From contig NZ_CP042828.1 in NCBI RefSeq assembly GCF_008000995.1, positions 2,408,882 to 2,472,881 on the forward strand: a stretch of DNA of 64,000 bases, in the 5' to 3' direction. Origin of the DNA: Ruania zhangjianzhongii. GTDB lineage: Bacteria; Actinomycetota; Actinomycetes; Actinomycetales; Beutenbergiaceae. A model generated the notes under the pieces. It saw only the letters and a program-made list of their open reading frames with translations. It had not been told where the DNA came from and did no database searches. The position numbers and the translations under genes were made by a program. Each line of letters opens with the position of its first letter. The first letter of the stretch is position 1. Positions 49,970-58,521 of the stretch are shown here, piece after piece.

Positions 49970-51264
49970 CCGAGACTTCCTACCGAGCTGCGCGGACGGT
50001 GCACGAGTGGGCGGGGTTCTATCACGCGCTCGTGGTCCGCCGATCGGCGTTGGTGGCCGGCGCGGGCCCGATCGTGACCGGGTTTTCCGCGACCACCGAT
50101 GCCCTGCACCGGATCACCGGCGCCTCGCTCACGCGGCTGCTCACCGCGGGGCCGAGCGGGTCCGAGATCTTCGATGCAGGGCTGGGGACGTTGGGGGGCT
50201 GGCTGGCGGAGGGACGCGACGGTGAGTTGTTCATCGACGATGTGGGCGGCGAACCACTCCTCGAGGCGCTGGTCGGCATGGCCGAGAAGGTGCAGTGCGG
50301 TGGCACATCGGTGCAGGCGTCATGGAGCTGGTCCCAGCTGGGGCTGCACCCCCTGCTCGCCCTGCTGAACCGCAACCCTCGGCAGCTCGGGGCCACTCCC
50401 GCAGGGGTGCGCTTGGCCACTGCTGACGGCGGGGTGCCGGTGCACAGCATCACTCCGGTGGCGGGCATGAGCGTGCCGTCGAACCATGTTCTGGAGCTGT
50501 CGGCTGGCCTCACCGGCGCAGGGGTCCAGGTACAGCGTTCGAGTCGCATCACCGTGGTCTTCGCCCGCAAACGCCTCCAGCTGGACGAGGCATTTCTCAG
50601 AATCTCGCCGAGCGCCGTACGCGGTGGGGTAGGCATGGTGTCCGGACTGAATGGCCTCGGCCGTGCGCGCGAGAAAGTATTGCCGATCGTGGCCGACACG
50701 GTGGCGGCGTGGAACGATGGCGGTGCCCGCCTGGTGCACCTGGAGCTCGCCGAGTACGCGAGCCCCGGCGAGCTGGCGCAGGTGATGACTGCCGTGGGGC
50801 CGCACGTGCACTCGGTGGGGATGAACGCGAGCGAGCTGGAGCGGCTCGTGGGTGGGGGAGACCCGGCACAGCGCGCCGCCGAGTTCGCCGCGGCGCACGG
50901 GCTGCTCCGGGTGGTGGTGCATGGCGACCACTGGGCAATGAGCGTGCACCGCGCCGATCCTGAGCGTGAGGAACTGGCGCTGGGTGCGGGCAGCTTGGCG
51001 GCTGCCAACCGCGCCGCGAACGGTGAGCCGCAGGCCGAATGGGCCGTGCCCGTGCGGGCGCGATTCTCCTCGGAGCTACCCGTGGCCGGTCGTCTGGACG
51101 GCGGTTACCGGATGACCATCGTTGCCACGCCCTATCTGACCACGCCGAGATCCACGATCGGGCTGGGGGACACCTTCGTCAGCGGTGACCTGCTGGTGCA
51201 GGCCAACCCCCTCGATCTGAACCGACACAGGAGAACACTTTCATGGAACACCCGCAGACCCTGA
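49966..51264 (+). CDS. ADP-dependent sugar kinase-like protein (ADP-PFK/GK superfamily), second of a pair
   Basis: 432 residues. VHLELAEYA (HxE, His258/Glu260) followed by VHSVGMNASELERL (NxxE, Asn287/Glu290) is the exact order seen in ADP-dependent glucokinases/phosphofructokinases, and TIGLGDTF (Asp402) is the catalytic motif near the C-terminus. Together with its tandem relative upstream it may form a heteromer or phosphorylate two positions to give a bisphosphate for the aldolases. Shares little obvious sequence with the first copy outside the motifs. The 3' end overlaps the SDR gene by 22 bases. Confidence 0.72.
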   Translation: MTETSYRAARTVHEWAGFYHALVVRRSALVAGAGPIVTGFSATTDALHRITGASLTRLLTAGPSGSEIFDAGLGTLGGWLAEGRDGELFIDDVGGEPLLEALVGMAEKVQCGGTSVQASWSWSQLGLHPLLALLNRNPRQLGATPAGVRLATADGGVPVHSITPVAGMSVPSNHVLELSAGLTGAGVQVQRSSRITVVFARKRLQLDEAFLRISPSAVRGGVGMVSGLNGLGRAREKVLPIVADTVAAWNDGGARLVHLELAEYASPGELAQVMTAVGPHVHSVGMNASELERLVGGGDPAQRAAEFAAAHGLLRVVVHGDHWAMSVHRADPEREELALGAGSLAAANRAANGEPQAEWAVPVRARFSSELPVAGRLDGGYRMTIVATPYLTTPRSTIGLGDTFVSGDLLVQANPLDLNRHRRTLSWNTRRP

Positions 51265-52001
51265 CTGGCCGCCGCGTGATCGTCACTGGGGGAGGAGTCG
51301 GCATCGGCCTGGGCATCGTTCGGCAGTTTGCTGCCGCCGGTGCGCAGGTGGCCCTCACCACCCACAGCCGCGCCGCCACGGACGTGGTGCAGACCTTGGC
51401 CGGTGGCGGACTGACGGTGATCGGTGCTCAGCTTGACGCCACCGACAGTGCTCAGGTGAACACGGTGGTCGACGATCTGGCAGCGAATCTTGGCGGGCTC
51501 GACGTGGTGGTGAACAACGCCGGCGGACTGGTCGGCCGGCACACGTTCGCAGAGACCAGCGATGAGCACTGGGCCACGGTGTGGAGCGTGAACGTGACCT
51601 CGGCGTTCTACGTCTCCCGCGCCGGGCTGCGGCACCTGGGCGAGGGCGGCCGGATCATCAACATCTCCTCGCTGGCCGGGGAGAACGGGGGCGGAAACGG
51701 CTCGGGCCCCTATGCCACCTCGAAGGCTGCGGTGGACGGGCTGACCCGTGCACTGGCGAAGGAAGTGGCGCCGGCGGGCATCACGGTGAATTCCATCGCG
51801 CCGGGGCTGATCCTGGACACGCCGTTCCACGAGACCTTCACCCCCAAGGCTGCCCAGCAGCAGACCATCGCCGGGATCCCGGTGGGCCGGCCCGGCTATC
51901 CGGCCGACGTGGCAACGGCCGCGGAGTACTTTGCGCGGCTCGACTCGGGCTTCGTGACCGGTACGGTGCTGGACCTGAACGGGGGAGTGCACTTCTCCTG
52001 A
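51243..52001 (+). CDS. Short-chain dehydrogenase/reductase (SDR)
   Basis: 252 residues. Cofactor motif TGGGVGIGLG (15-24), NNAGG (91-95), active-site Ser142/143, Tyr157 and Lys161 in YATSKAA. Classical SDR, reducing or oxidising a keto or hydroxy group with NAD(P). Last gene of the ABC-aldolase-kinase operon; may interconvert sugar and ketose forms before phosphorylation. No signal peptide. Confidence 0.9.
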   Translation: MEHPQTLTGRRVIVTGGGVGIGLGIVRQFAAAGAQVALTTHSRAATDVVQTLAGGGLTVIGAQLDATDSAQVNTVVDDLAANLGGLDVVVNNAGGLVGRHTFAETSDEHWATVWSVNVTSAFYVSRAGLRHLGEGGRIINISSLAGENGGGNGSGPYATSKAAVDGLTRALAKEVAPAGITVNSIAPGLILDTPFHETFTPKAAQQQTIAGIPVGRPGYPADVATAAEYFARLDSGFVTGTVLDLNGGVHFS

Positions 52002-52009
52002 GGTGCCGG

Positions 52010-52029
52010 AGGGCCGTGTGTCGGGCCCT
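52010..52029. terminator. Small hairpin between convergent SDR and helveticin-like genes
   Basis: AGGGCC (52010-52015) pairs with GGCCCT (52024-52029) around an 8-base loop in the 51-bp gap between two convergent genes. Position suits a bidirectional terminator, but the stem is short and there is no T-run. Confidence 0.35.
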
Positions 52030-52052
52030 GGCAACGAATGGGCGCCTCGGCC

Positions 52053-53000
52053 CTAGCTCCGGCTGAACCCCTTGAAGGAGTGCACACCGTCCCAGTCGGC
52101 GTCCGAGGCCGACTTGGATCGGTTGGTGCTGAAGTACAGGGTGCCGTCGCTGATCCCGAGGCTCTCGATCTCGAACAGGCGTGGATACGTCGAGGACGTC
52201 ACCCGGAAGGACCGTTCAGGGTCCGGGGTGATCGCGCCTGAGGTCTCGTCCGTCACGTTCGGGTAGTGCAGCACGATGCTGCGGTTGCCCTTGGTCAGCG
52301 GGTGGAAAAGGTCCTTCACGTTCTCGTCGTAGAAGAAGCCCTGGTTCGTGAAGTCCCCGATGTCGGGCACTACCTCGCCGTCGACCTTGGCACCCGCGGT
52401 GTCGAGCGTGAACGCCTCGGTGATGTCGATGGTGCCGGAATCGTCCCGCAGCCCGATGCTGCCGCGATAGACGTTGAGCACGCTCTTGAAGAGGAAGTCG
52501 ATCCTGGTACTGGTCTTCGCGGTCCGAGTGATCCCGGAGACCGCCTTCGCCGTGCCGCCGAGGTGGATGGCGAAGGTACCGACCTTGTAGTAGGTCTTTG
52601 AGACGTACTTCAGCTTCACCAGCTGGGCGCCCTCGGTGGTCATCGTGACGATGAACATGTAGTACTCACCGTCGATCGTGGCGAGGGTCATGTCATTGGC
52701 GTGCCCGAGCCAGGAGTTGTAGGCCACACCGTCCGTTCCGTTGGTCATGATCTCTGTGGCACCGCTCGTCCGGTTGGTCCGGTAGATGATCGCTCGGGCA
52801 TCGTCCGAACGGATCTTCACGGAGTAGAGATAGGTCCCGCCGGCGGCAAAGCCCTGCGCCGCCGTGCACCCATGTGCGTTCGGAATCCTGGCGATCGTCT
52901 CGTAATCGTTGTAGTACGCGGCCTGTGCGCTACCGGCCGGCACAGTCGCCAGCCCCACACCAGCAGCGAGGATGAGCGCGGACCGTCGTGTGATCTCCAT
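52053..53000 (-). CDS. Tat-secreted helveticin J-like beta-propeller protein (copy 2)
   Basis: 315 residues, the same length as the copy at 17145-18092. MEITRRSALILAAGVGLATV with twin Arg is a Tat-type signal ending at AQA. Blocks shared with copy 1: YLYSVKIRSDDARAIIYRTN, WLGHANDM, FTNQGFFY, DLFHPLTKGNRSIVLHYPNV, FEIESLGISDGTLYFSTNR, GVHSF. Similarity spans the entire mature part, so this is a gene duplication, separated by 35 kb. A helveticin-like role is inferred only. Confidence 0.7.
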   Translation of the reverse strand: MEITRRSALILAAGVGLATVPAGSAQAAYYNDYETIARIPNAHGCTAAQGFAAGGTYLYSVKIRSDDARAIIYRTNRTSGATEIMTNGTDGVAYNSWLGHANDMTLATIDGEYYMFIVTMTTEGAQLVKLKYVSKTYYKVGTFAIHLGGTAKAVSGITRTAKTSTRIDFLFKSVLNVYRGSIGLRDDSGTIDITEAFTLDTAGAKVDGEVVPDIGDFTNQGFFYDENVKDLFHPLTKGNRSIVLHYPNVTDETSGAITPDPERSFRVTSSTYPRLFEIESLGISDGTLYFSTNRSKSASDADWDGVHSFKGFSRS

Positions 53001-53081
53001 CGGAGTACCCCCTCGGCAGTGAAGAACTGACCTAGCGAAACCTCACGCTATGGCAGCCGGTTATCGCCGTCAACGGATCTC

Positions 53082-54476
53082 TCACCCGGCCCTCACCACA
53101 TCCCACAGCGGCGTTGCCGGAACGAACTGCCCGTGCGCGCCCGTCGCCACGAAGTCACGATCCCGGACGACTGCCTCCCCGCGAACCAGCACCGTGACCG
53201 GCAGGCCACGGATCTCCCGGCCCTCGTACGGGGTGTAGTCGGTGGCCATGTGCAGCGTGCTTGTGCCCACCGTGGCGGTCGCTTCTGGGTCCCAGATCGC
53301 CAGGTCCGCATCTGAACCGGGTGCGATCAGTCCCTTGCGTGGGTAGAGGCCGTTCAGCCGCGCCGGGGTGGTGGCGGTGAGGTCCACGAACTGGGTCACC
53401 GGCATCAGACCGGACGAGACGAACTCGCTGAAAGCCACGGGCAGTCGAGTTTCGACGCCGGGTAGCCCGTTCGGCATGGATCGCACGTCATGCTTGGTGA
53501 GGAGCTTCTGCTCGGTGTCGTAGCAGCAGTGGTCGCTACCGATCGTGGAGACCCCGCCGGTCAAGAGCTTGCTGCGCAGCCCCTGCACGGTGCGCGCCGA
53601 GCGCAGCGGTGGGCAGCACACGAACCGCTCGGGGTGCTCGGCGGAGTACTCGCTCTCATCCAGGGTGAGATGGTGCACCACGGCCTCCCCGTACGCCTGG
53701 CGGCCCTCGCTGCGAGCGTGCTCCACGAGTGCGACGGCTTCCGGGGTTGACTGGTGCACGAAGTACACCGGTGCGCCCGCATGCTCGGCCAGCGCGAGCA
53801 CCGCCGCCACGGCTGCGGACTCGGCAAGCTCCGGGCGGGTCTCGTGGTGGTGCCCGGCGCTGATGTCTCCGCTGCGCGCGACCTGGTCCTGGGTGTCCTC
53901 CACGATGGTGTTGGCCTCGCAGTGCACGTAGACCATGCCGCCGAGCGGGCTCAGGTGCTTCATCGTGCGCAGGATGGTCTCTTCGTTGGCCATCGTCTCG
54001 TCGCGGTAGGTGGTGAACAGCTTCACCGTCACCACCCCTTCACCCACCAGCTGGTCCAGCTGCGCCCCGGTGCTCTCGTCCCAGTCCACCACGCAGGCAT
54101 GCAGCGCGCTGTCGCAGAAGCCTTGCGTCGCCTGTGCCCGCTGACGGTGCACGGCATCGACCACGCGTTCGCCGCGGGTCGGGATACCGAAGTCCACGAT
54201 CGTGGTGGTACCGCCGTGGACCGCAGCCCTGGTCGCGGCCGGATAGTCATCGAGCGTGGTGAACTCACCGGAGGTGAAGCCCACGTGGCAGTGCGGGTCC
54301 ACCCCGCCGGGGAGCACGAGCATCCCGGTGGCGTCCACTTCGTCATTGCCCGACGGCGCATGGCCGGGTTCGGTCAGCGCCGTCACCCGGCCCTGGCTCA
54401 CGCAGATATCGGCGCGCACGATCGAGTCGGCGTTGACCACCTCACCGCCGCGGACCACCAGGTCTGGTCGGCTCAC
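53082..54476 (-). CDS. Dihydropyrimidinase/hydantoinase-type amidohydrolase
   Basis: 464 residues. Binuclear metal site: DPHCHVG (His62, His64), carboxylated Lys152 in VTVKLFTTY, His185 in YVHCEAN, His241 in FVHQST and Asp315 in TIGSDHCCYD. All ligands of D-hydantoinase/dihydropyrimidinase are present. It opens a cyclic amide (hydantoin, dihydropyrimidine or similar lactam). Last gene of a nine-gene operon with an amino-acid/opine importer; starts inside the preceding gene (ATGA), hence tightly coupled. The natural substrate is uncertain. Confidence 0.9.
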   Translation of the reverse strand: MSRPDLVVRGGEVVNADSIVRADICVSQGRVTALTEPGHAPSGNDEVDATGMLVLPGGVDPHCHVGFTSGEFTTLDDYPAATRAAVHGGTTTIVDFGIPTRGERVVDAVHRQRAQATQGFCDSALHACVVDWDESTGAQLDQLVGEGVVTVKLFTTYRDETMANEETILRTMKHLSPLGGMVYVHCEANTIVEDTQDQVARSGDISAGHHHETRPELAESAAVAAVLALAEHAGAPVYFVHQSTPEAVALVEHARSEGRQAYGEAVVHHLTLDESEYSAEHPERFVCCPPLRSARTVQGLRSKLLTGGVSTIGSDHCCYDTEQKLLTKHDVRSMPNGLPGVETRLPVAFSEFVSSGLMPVTQFVDLTATTPARLNGLYPRKGLIAPGSDADLAIWDPEATATVGTSTLHMATDYTPYEGREIRGLPVTVLVRGEAVVRDRDFVATGAHGQFVPATPLWDVVRAG

Positions 54477-54868
54477 GCGTTCTCCCGCTCGGCCAGGTAG
54501 GCACGCCAGCCGCCGTGCTCGGTGATCTCCACCGTTCCCTCGGCTTCGATCGCCTCGGTGCGCATCACCATCGACAACGAGCCGGTACCGTCCTCGAGCT
54601 CAATGATGCTCAGCTCCAGCTCGGGCGGCTCCAGCGGCAGCAACTCGCTGCGCAGGGCCGCGTAGGAGACCTCGTACAGCTCTCCGGCGATCGAGGACCC
54701 ACCCCGCTCCGCCCAGGACAACCCCGGAAACTCCGCCCGCACCGAGTAGAAGCGGTACGCGGCCGCGGTGGTTGCCGCACCCAGGAAGCGCGCGTTGCGC
54801 AACCCGGAGCTGATCGATCCGCCGGACATCGCCTGCCCGTTCACGAACATCTTCACCAGTTCCATCAC
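54473..54868 (-). CDS. Allophanate-hydrolase C-terminal-domain-like protein (gamma-glutamylcyclotransferase fold)
   Basis: 131 residues. MFVNGQAMSGGSI near the start and FPGLSWAERGGSSIAGELYEVSYAAL are the hallmark of the C-terminal domain of allophanate hydrolase (AtzF-type), here as a stand-alone protein. In AtzF that domain decarboxylates the N-carboxyurea intermediate. No amidase domain is attached and no urea carboxylase is in the operon. It overlaps the hydantoinase gene by four bases, so it may help with the hydrolysed product. Catalytic role unclear. Confidence 0.7.
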   Translation of the reverse strand: MMELVKMFVNGQAMSGGSISSGLRNARFLGAATTAAAYRFYSVRAEFPGLSWAERGGSSIAGELYEVSYAALRSELLPLEPPELELSIIELEDGTGSLSMVMRTEAIEAEGTVEITEHGGWRAYLAERENA

Positions 54869-54886
54869 AACTCCTTCGTCAGTGCC

Positions 54887-56047
54887 TCAGCGCTGGTGCG
54901 CTACGGCTTCGAGTTCCAATCGATCCACGCCCAGGTCGGCCACCGGTTCTGCGGGGCGGTTTCCTTCCACCAGGTCACGCAGCACGTGTCCCCACAGCGG
55001 AGCGAGGGTGAACGCGTACGTGCCGCCGGCCACGAAGAACCCCGGGCTGGAGGGCACCTCGCCGATCACGGGCATCTCGTCCGGGGTGGCGGCCAGCGGC
55101 CCCGCCCAGGTCCGCAGCAGGCGTAGCTCCCGTAGCACCGGCAAGATGGCCGCGGCCTGATGCAGGTTCCCGCTGATGCTCTCGGTGGCAACGCGACTGC
55201 GACCTTCACTGCGGAACTCGGTGGCTGGCCAACCACCGCCGATCAGGATGTTCCCCGCCGTCACCTGCTTGACCGACATTCCCGCGCCGATGTGCTGCAC
55301 CAGGCAGCTCAACGTCCGTGGCGGCATCCGGGTGGTGATGTGCATCTGGATCGCCACCGGGCTCATGTCCAGCGCGATCCCGGCCAGGGCCGCCACATCG
55401 GCGATCCACGGACCCGCCGTGTCGATCACCGCGGCGGCCGACCACGCCCGGTGACTCGACCGCACCACGTACGCTCCGCCGTCGCGCTCGATAGCGGTGA
55501 CCGGGCTGAAGGCTTCCACCTGAGCACCGTGCCGGCGGGCCGCGGCCAGGTAGGCGGGAGTCACCAGCAGTGGGTTGGCGTACCCGTCCTCGGCGCACCA
55601 CTCCGCGGCGATCACCGATTCGGACAGCGCCGGCATCCGCGAACGGGCCTCGTCACCGGAGACGATCTCGCAGGACAGCCCGAGTTCGAGCTCCACGGCC
55701 AGCTTGGCGTGCAGCTCGGCGACCTGGTCCGGCGTCTCGGCCACCATGAACCCACCGTTACGGGTGAGCTCGATATCGGCATCCAGCTCGTCCGGCAACG
55801 CTGACCACATCGCCGATGCGGTGCGCTGCAGGGGCAGGAAGCGGAGATTGTCCGCCGCCACTGCCTGGCCAGGTCGTTTGGTGTGGATGCCCTGGATGTG
55901 CAGGTTGCCGGCCGTGGTCCCTGAACCCTCGCGGTTCGGTGCTCCTCGTTCGAGCACGGTGACCTGGTGACCGGCTCGAGCCAGTTGGTAGGCCGCCGAG
56001 GCCCCGAGGATCCCACCGCCGATCACCACCACGTCGGTCCTGATCAC
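54887..56047 (-). CDS. FAD-dependent amine/imino-acid dehydrogenase, HcnC/DadA/LhpB-like subunit
   Basis: 386 residues from GTG 56045-56047, overlapping the stop of the HcnB-like gene (GTGA). DVVVIGGGILGASAAYQLARAGHQV is the FAD site (here cited at residues 5-29); GYANPLLVTPAYLAAA and VAGGTYAFTLAPLWG fit the DAO family. In hydrogen-cyanide synthase, opine oxidases and D-hydroxyproline dehydrogenase this subunit oxidises the C-N bond. Part of a predicted heterotrimer with the next two genes. Confidence 0.85.
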   Translation of the reverse strand: MIRTDVVVIGGGILGASAAYQLARAGHQVTVLERGAPNREGSGTTAGNLHIQGIHTKRPGQAVAADNLRFLPLQRTASAMWSALPDELDADIELTRNGGFMVAETPDQVAELHAKLAVELELGLSCEIVSGDEARSRMPALSESVIAAEWCAEDGYANPLLVTPAYLAAARRHGAQVEAFSPVTAIERDGGAYVVRSSHRAWSAAAVIDTAGPWIADVAALAGIALDMSPVAIQMHITTRMPPRTLSCLVQHIGAGMSVKQVTAGNILIGGGWPATEFRSEGRSRVATESISGNLHQAAAILPVLRELRLLRTWAGPLAATPDEMPVIGEVPSSPGFFVAGGTYAFTLAPLWGHVLRDLVEGNRPAEPVADLGVDRLELEAVAHQR

Positions 56048-57450
56048 AGCTGCCTCTCCTCCATGGCCATCGCGGCGCGCACCGGGATCGGCTTCACCGG
56101 CATCCGGGCCGGCTGGCAGCCGACAGGTTCGCCGGTGCACGCCGAGACCAGGCAGGAGACGGTGCTGGCGCACTCGCGCCCTTGGCACGGACCCATACCG
56201 GCGCGAGTGGCGCCCTTGACCCCGTTCCGGTCATTCCAGCCGAGCCGGGCAGCTGTGCGAATCTCCCCGGCGGTCACGCTCTCGCAGCGGCAGACCATCG
56301 TGTGGTCGGGCATGGCCAGCATCGGCTCCCGGTCGTGCGCATACAGGTCGCTGGTCAGCCGGCTGAAGTCGTCCAGTCGGCGGGACCGTCGTTCATACCT
56401 GCGCACCGCCCGCTCCGGCGGTGCGGACAACCCCAGCTCCTCCCGAATCGTCGCCGCGGCGAGCCAGCCACGCACCTGGGCCCCCTTGCTGCCGGCGATC
56501 CCACGAGCCTCGCCGACGGCGTAGACCCCCGGGGCACTGGTCGCGCCCCGGGCGTCCGTGTCTGGGATGGGCACCCCGAGCTCGGGGTCGAGGCTGCACT
56601 CCACCTCCAGCAGCTGCAACAGCTCGGTGGCGGGGCGGAACCGGACCGCGGTGGCCAGGGTGTCGACGTCGAACGAGCGGTTGCCGGTCGTAGTCGCGAT
56701 GCTGACCGTGCGTAGCCGCCCGTCGGGCCCCGCGGTGGATTCACTCACGTGTGCGCCCTGGAGGATCGGCACCCGGTGCCGGGCCAGCACGGTCAGGTAC
56801 CGGGCCAGCTCGCCCAGCATGCCCGGATGCGCGGCGGCGCCGAGGGCGCGCGCCGACGGCCGCAGCGGCCTGCCCGCCTCGACCACCGCGGCTACCTCGC
56901 TGCCGGAGGCGAGCACGGCGCAGGCCACCGGCAACAGGAACGGACCGCTCCCGGCGATCAGCACCCGCTGACCCACCCGCACCACATCGGTGGTGGCCAG
57001 GTGCATCGCATGCCCGGGGGTGATCACCCCGGGCAGCTGCCAGCCCGGAAACGGGAGTACGTGCTCGGTGGCGCCGGTCCCCACCACGATCGCCCGGGCG
57101 GTGAACCGCACCGCATCAGGGCTGGTGGTGGAGGTGGTCAGCAGCGCCCGGTCCGGCGTGGTTCCCCACACCAGCCGGTTGGTGTGCACCTGCACCCCAG
57201 CCTGGCGAACCTGCGCGATCAGCGCGGTCCCGGCGGGGCGGAAATCACCGTGCCGGGCCAGCACCTGGCCGCGGCGGCGCTTGTAGTACTGGCCGCCCAG
57301 CTCGGCGCTCTCCTCGATCAACGCCACCCGAGCCCCCGCCGTCGCCAGTTCTCTGGCGGTGACCAGACCGGAGGGGCCGCCACCGACGACGACCACGTCA
57401 TAGTCGAGGTGACTGGGAGCGGCCGCGGGCTGTGGGTCAGTCGTGGACAC
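56044..57450 (-). CDS. FAD/NAD-binding oxidoreductase with [2Fe-2S] tail, HcnB/OoxA/LhpE-like subunit
   Basis: 468 residues. Two dinucleotide-binding motifs: VVVVGGGPSGLVTARELA near the N-terminus and VLIAGSGPFLLPVACA in the middle. The C-terminal BFD-like [2Fe-2S] site has Cys387, Cys389, Cys422 and Cys427 (VCRC...GPCQGREC). Homologues are the alpha/A subunits of opine, nopaline and D-hydroxyproline dehydrogenases. Overlaps the HcnA-like gene by 14 bases. Confidence 0.88.
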   Translation of the reverse strand: MSTTDPQPAAAPSHLDYDVVVVGGGPSGLVTARELATAGARVALIEESAELGGQYYKRRRGQVLARHGDFRPAGTALIAQVRQAGVQVHTNRLVWGTTPDRALLTTSTTSPDAVRFTARAIVVGTGATEHVLPFPGWQLPGVITPGHAMHLATTDVVRVGQRVLIAGSGPFLLPVACAVLASGSEVAAVVEAGRPLRPSARALGAAAHPGMLGELARYLTVLARHRVPILQGAHVSESTAGPDGRLRTVSIATTTGNRSFDVDTLATAVRFRPATELLQLLEVECSLDPELGVPIPDTDARGATSAPGVYAVGEARGIAGSKGAQVRGWLAAATIREELGLSAPPERAVRRYERRSRRLDDFSRLTSDLYAHDREPMLAMPDHTMVCRCESVTAGEIRTAARLGWNDRNGVKGATRAGMGPCQGRECASTVSCLVSACTGEPVGCQPARMPVKPIPVRAAMAMEERQL

Positions 57451-57721
57451 GTCCCACCCCCTCAGTGCGAACCACCAGGCCGCGTTCGACCTCGACCATG
57501 CACGCGCGGGTCTCCGCCGAACCGTCCACGTGCAGCTCGCACTCGTAGCACACGCCCATGCCGCAGAACGGAGCCCGGGGAGAACCGTCCACCGGGTTGC
57601 TGCGCCACGTGCGGATGCCGGCTGCTTCCATCGCCCCGGCCACCGACTGGCCCGCCAGGGCGCGGAGCGGATCGCCGTCCACGGTGATGGTGAGAGGGGC
57701 GGCGTCGTTGCTGCGGCTCAT
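57437..57721 (-). CDS. Small [2Fe-2S] ferredoxin-like subunit (HcnA/LhpF-like)
   Basis: 94 residues. Plant-type ferredoxin cysteines Cys53, Cys58, Cys61 and Cys74 in CGMGVCYEC and RACM. It is the gamma subunit of HcnABC-like heterotrimeric dehydrogenases and shuttles electrons from FAD. Its start overlaps the stop of the ABC ATPase gene (ATGA), so uptake and oxidation are made together. Confidence 0.88.
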   Translation of the reverse strand: MSRSNDAAPLTITVDGDPLRALAGQSVAGAMEAAGIRTWRSNPVDGSPRAPFCGMGVCYECELHVDGSAETRACMVEVERGLVVRTEGVGRVHD

Positions 57722-58521
57722 ACCAGCTGGCCGAGGAACTTGCGGGCGCGCTCGGTCTTCGGATTGTCGAAGAACTCGGCCGGGCTGGCCTGCTCGACGA
57801 TCTCACCGTCGTCCATGAAGATGACCCGGTCGGCTGCGGCCCGGGCGAAGGCCATCTCGTGGCTGACCACGATCATCGTCATTCCGTCCTTGCGCAGGTT
57901 GATCAGCGTCTCCAGGACCTCCTTGACCATCTCCGGGTCCAGGGCGGACGTCGGCTCGTCGAAGAGCATGATGTCTGGGCGCATCGCCAGGGCGCGAGCG
58001 ATCGCCACCCGCTGTTGCTGCCCGCCAGAGAGATGGCTGGGGTAGTTCGCGCCCTTGTCCGGCAGCCCCACCATCGCCAGCAGCTCCTTGGCGGCGGCGG
58101 CCGACTTCTGCTTCGACTTACCGGCCACGTGGATGGGCCCGGAGGCCACGTTCTCCAGCGCGGTCATGTTCGGGAACAGATTGAACTGCTGAAACACCAT
58201 CCCGGTACGGCGGCGCTGCTCCGCGATCCGGCTCTCCCGCAACGGGCGCAGGCCCTTGCCAGTGCGGCGCTGTCCCATCAGCTCGTCGCTGATGGTGATC
58301 TCGCCGGAATCGATGGTCTCCAGCACGTTGAGGGTGCGCAGCAGCGTGGACTTCCCGCTCCCGGAGGGACCCAGCAGAAGCACGACCTCGCCCTTGTGGA
58401 TCTCCAGGTCGATGTCCTTCAACACGTGCAGGCTGCCGAAGGACTTGTTCACCTTGTGCACCCGCGCCACGATCTCGGTGGTCGGCTTGCTGGTGTGCGG
58501 CGGTGTGGCCAGAGTGCTCAT
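57718..58521 (-). CDS. Polar amino-acid/opine ABC transporter ATP-binding protein (GlnQ-type)
   Basis: 267 residues from ATG 58519-58521. Walker A GPSGSGKST, Q-loop FQQFNLFP, signature LSGGQQQRVAIARAL, Walker B IMLFDEP. Typical of amino-acid and opine importers. Starts four bases inside the permease gene's end. Encoded with its binding protein and single permease. Confidence 0.92.
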   Translation of the reverse strand: MSTLATPPHTSKPTTEIVARVHKVNKSFGSLHVLKDIDLEIHKGEVVLLLGPSGSGKSTLLRTLNVLETIDSGEITISDELMGQRRTGKGLRPLRESRIAEQRRRTGMVFQQFNLFPNMTALENVASGPIHVAGKSKQKSAAAAKELLAMVGLPDKGANYPSHLSGGQQQRVAIARALAMRPDIMLFDEPTSALDPEMVKEVLETLINLRKDGMTMIVVSHEMAFARAAADRVIFMDDGEIVEQASPAEFFDNPKTERARKFLGQLV

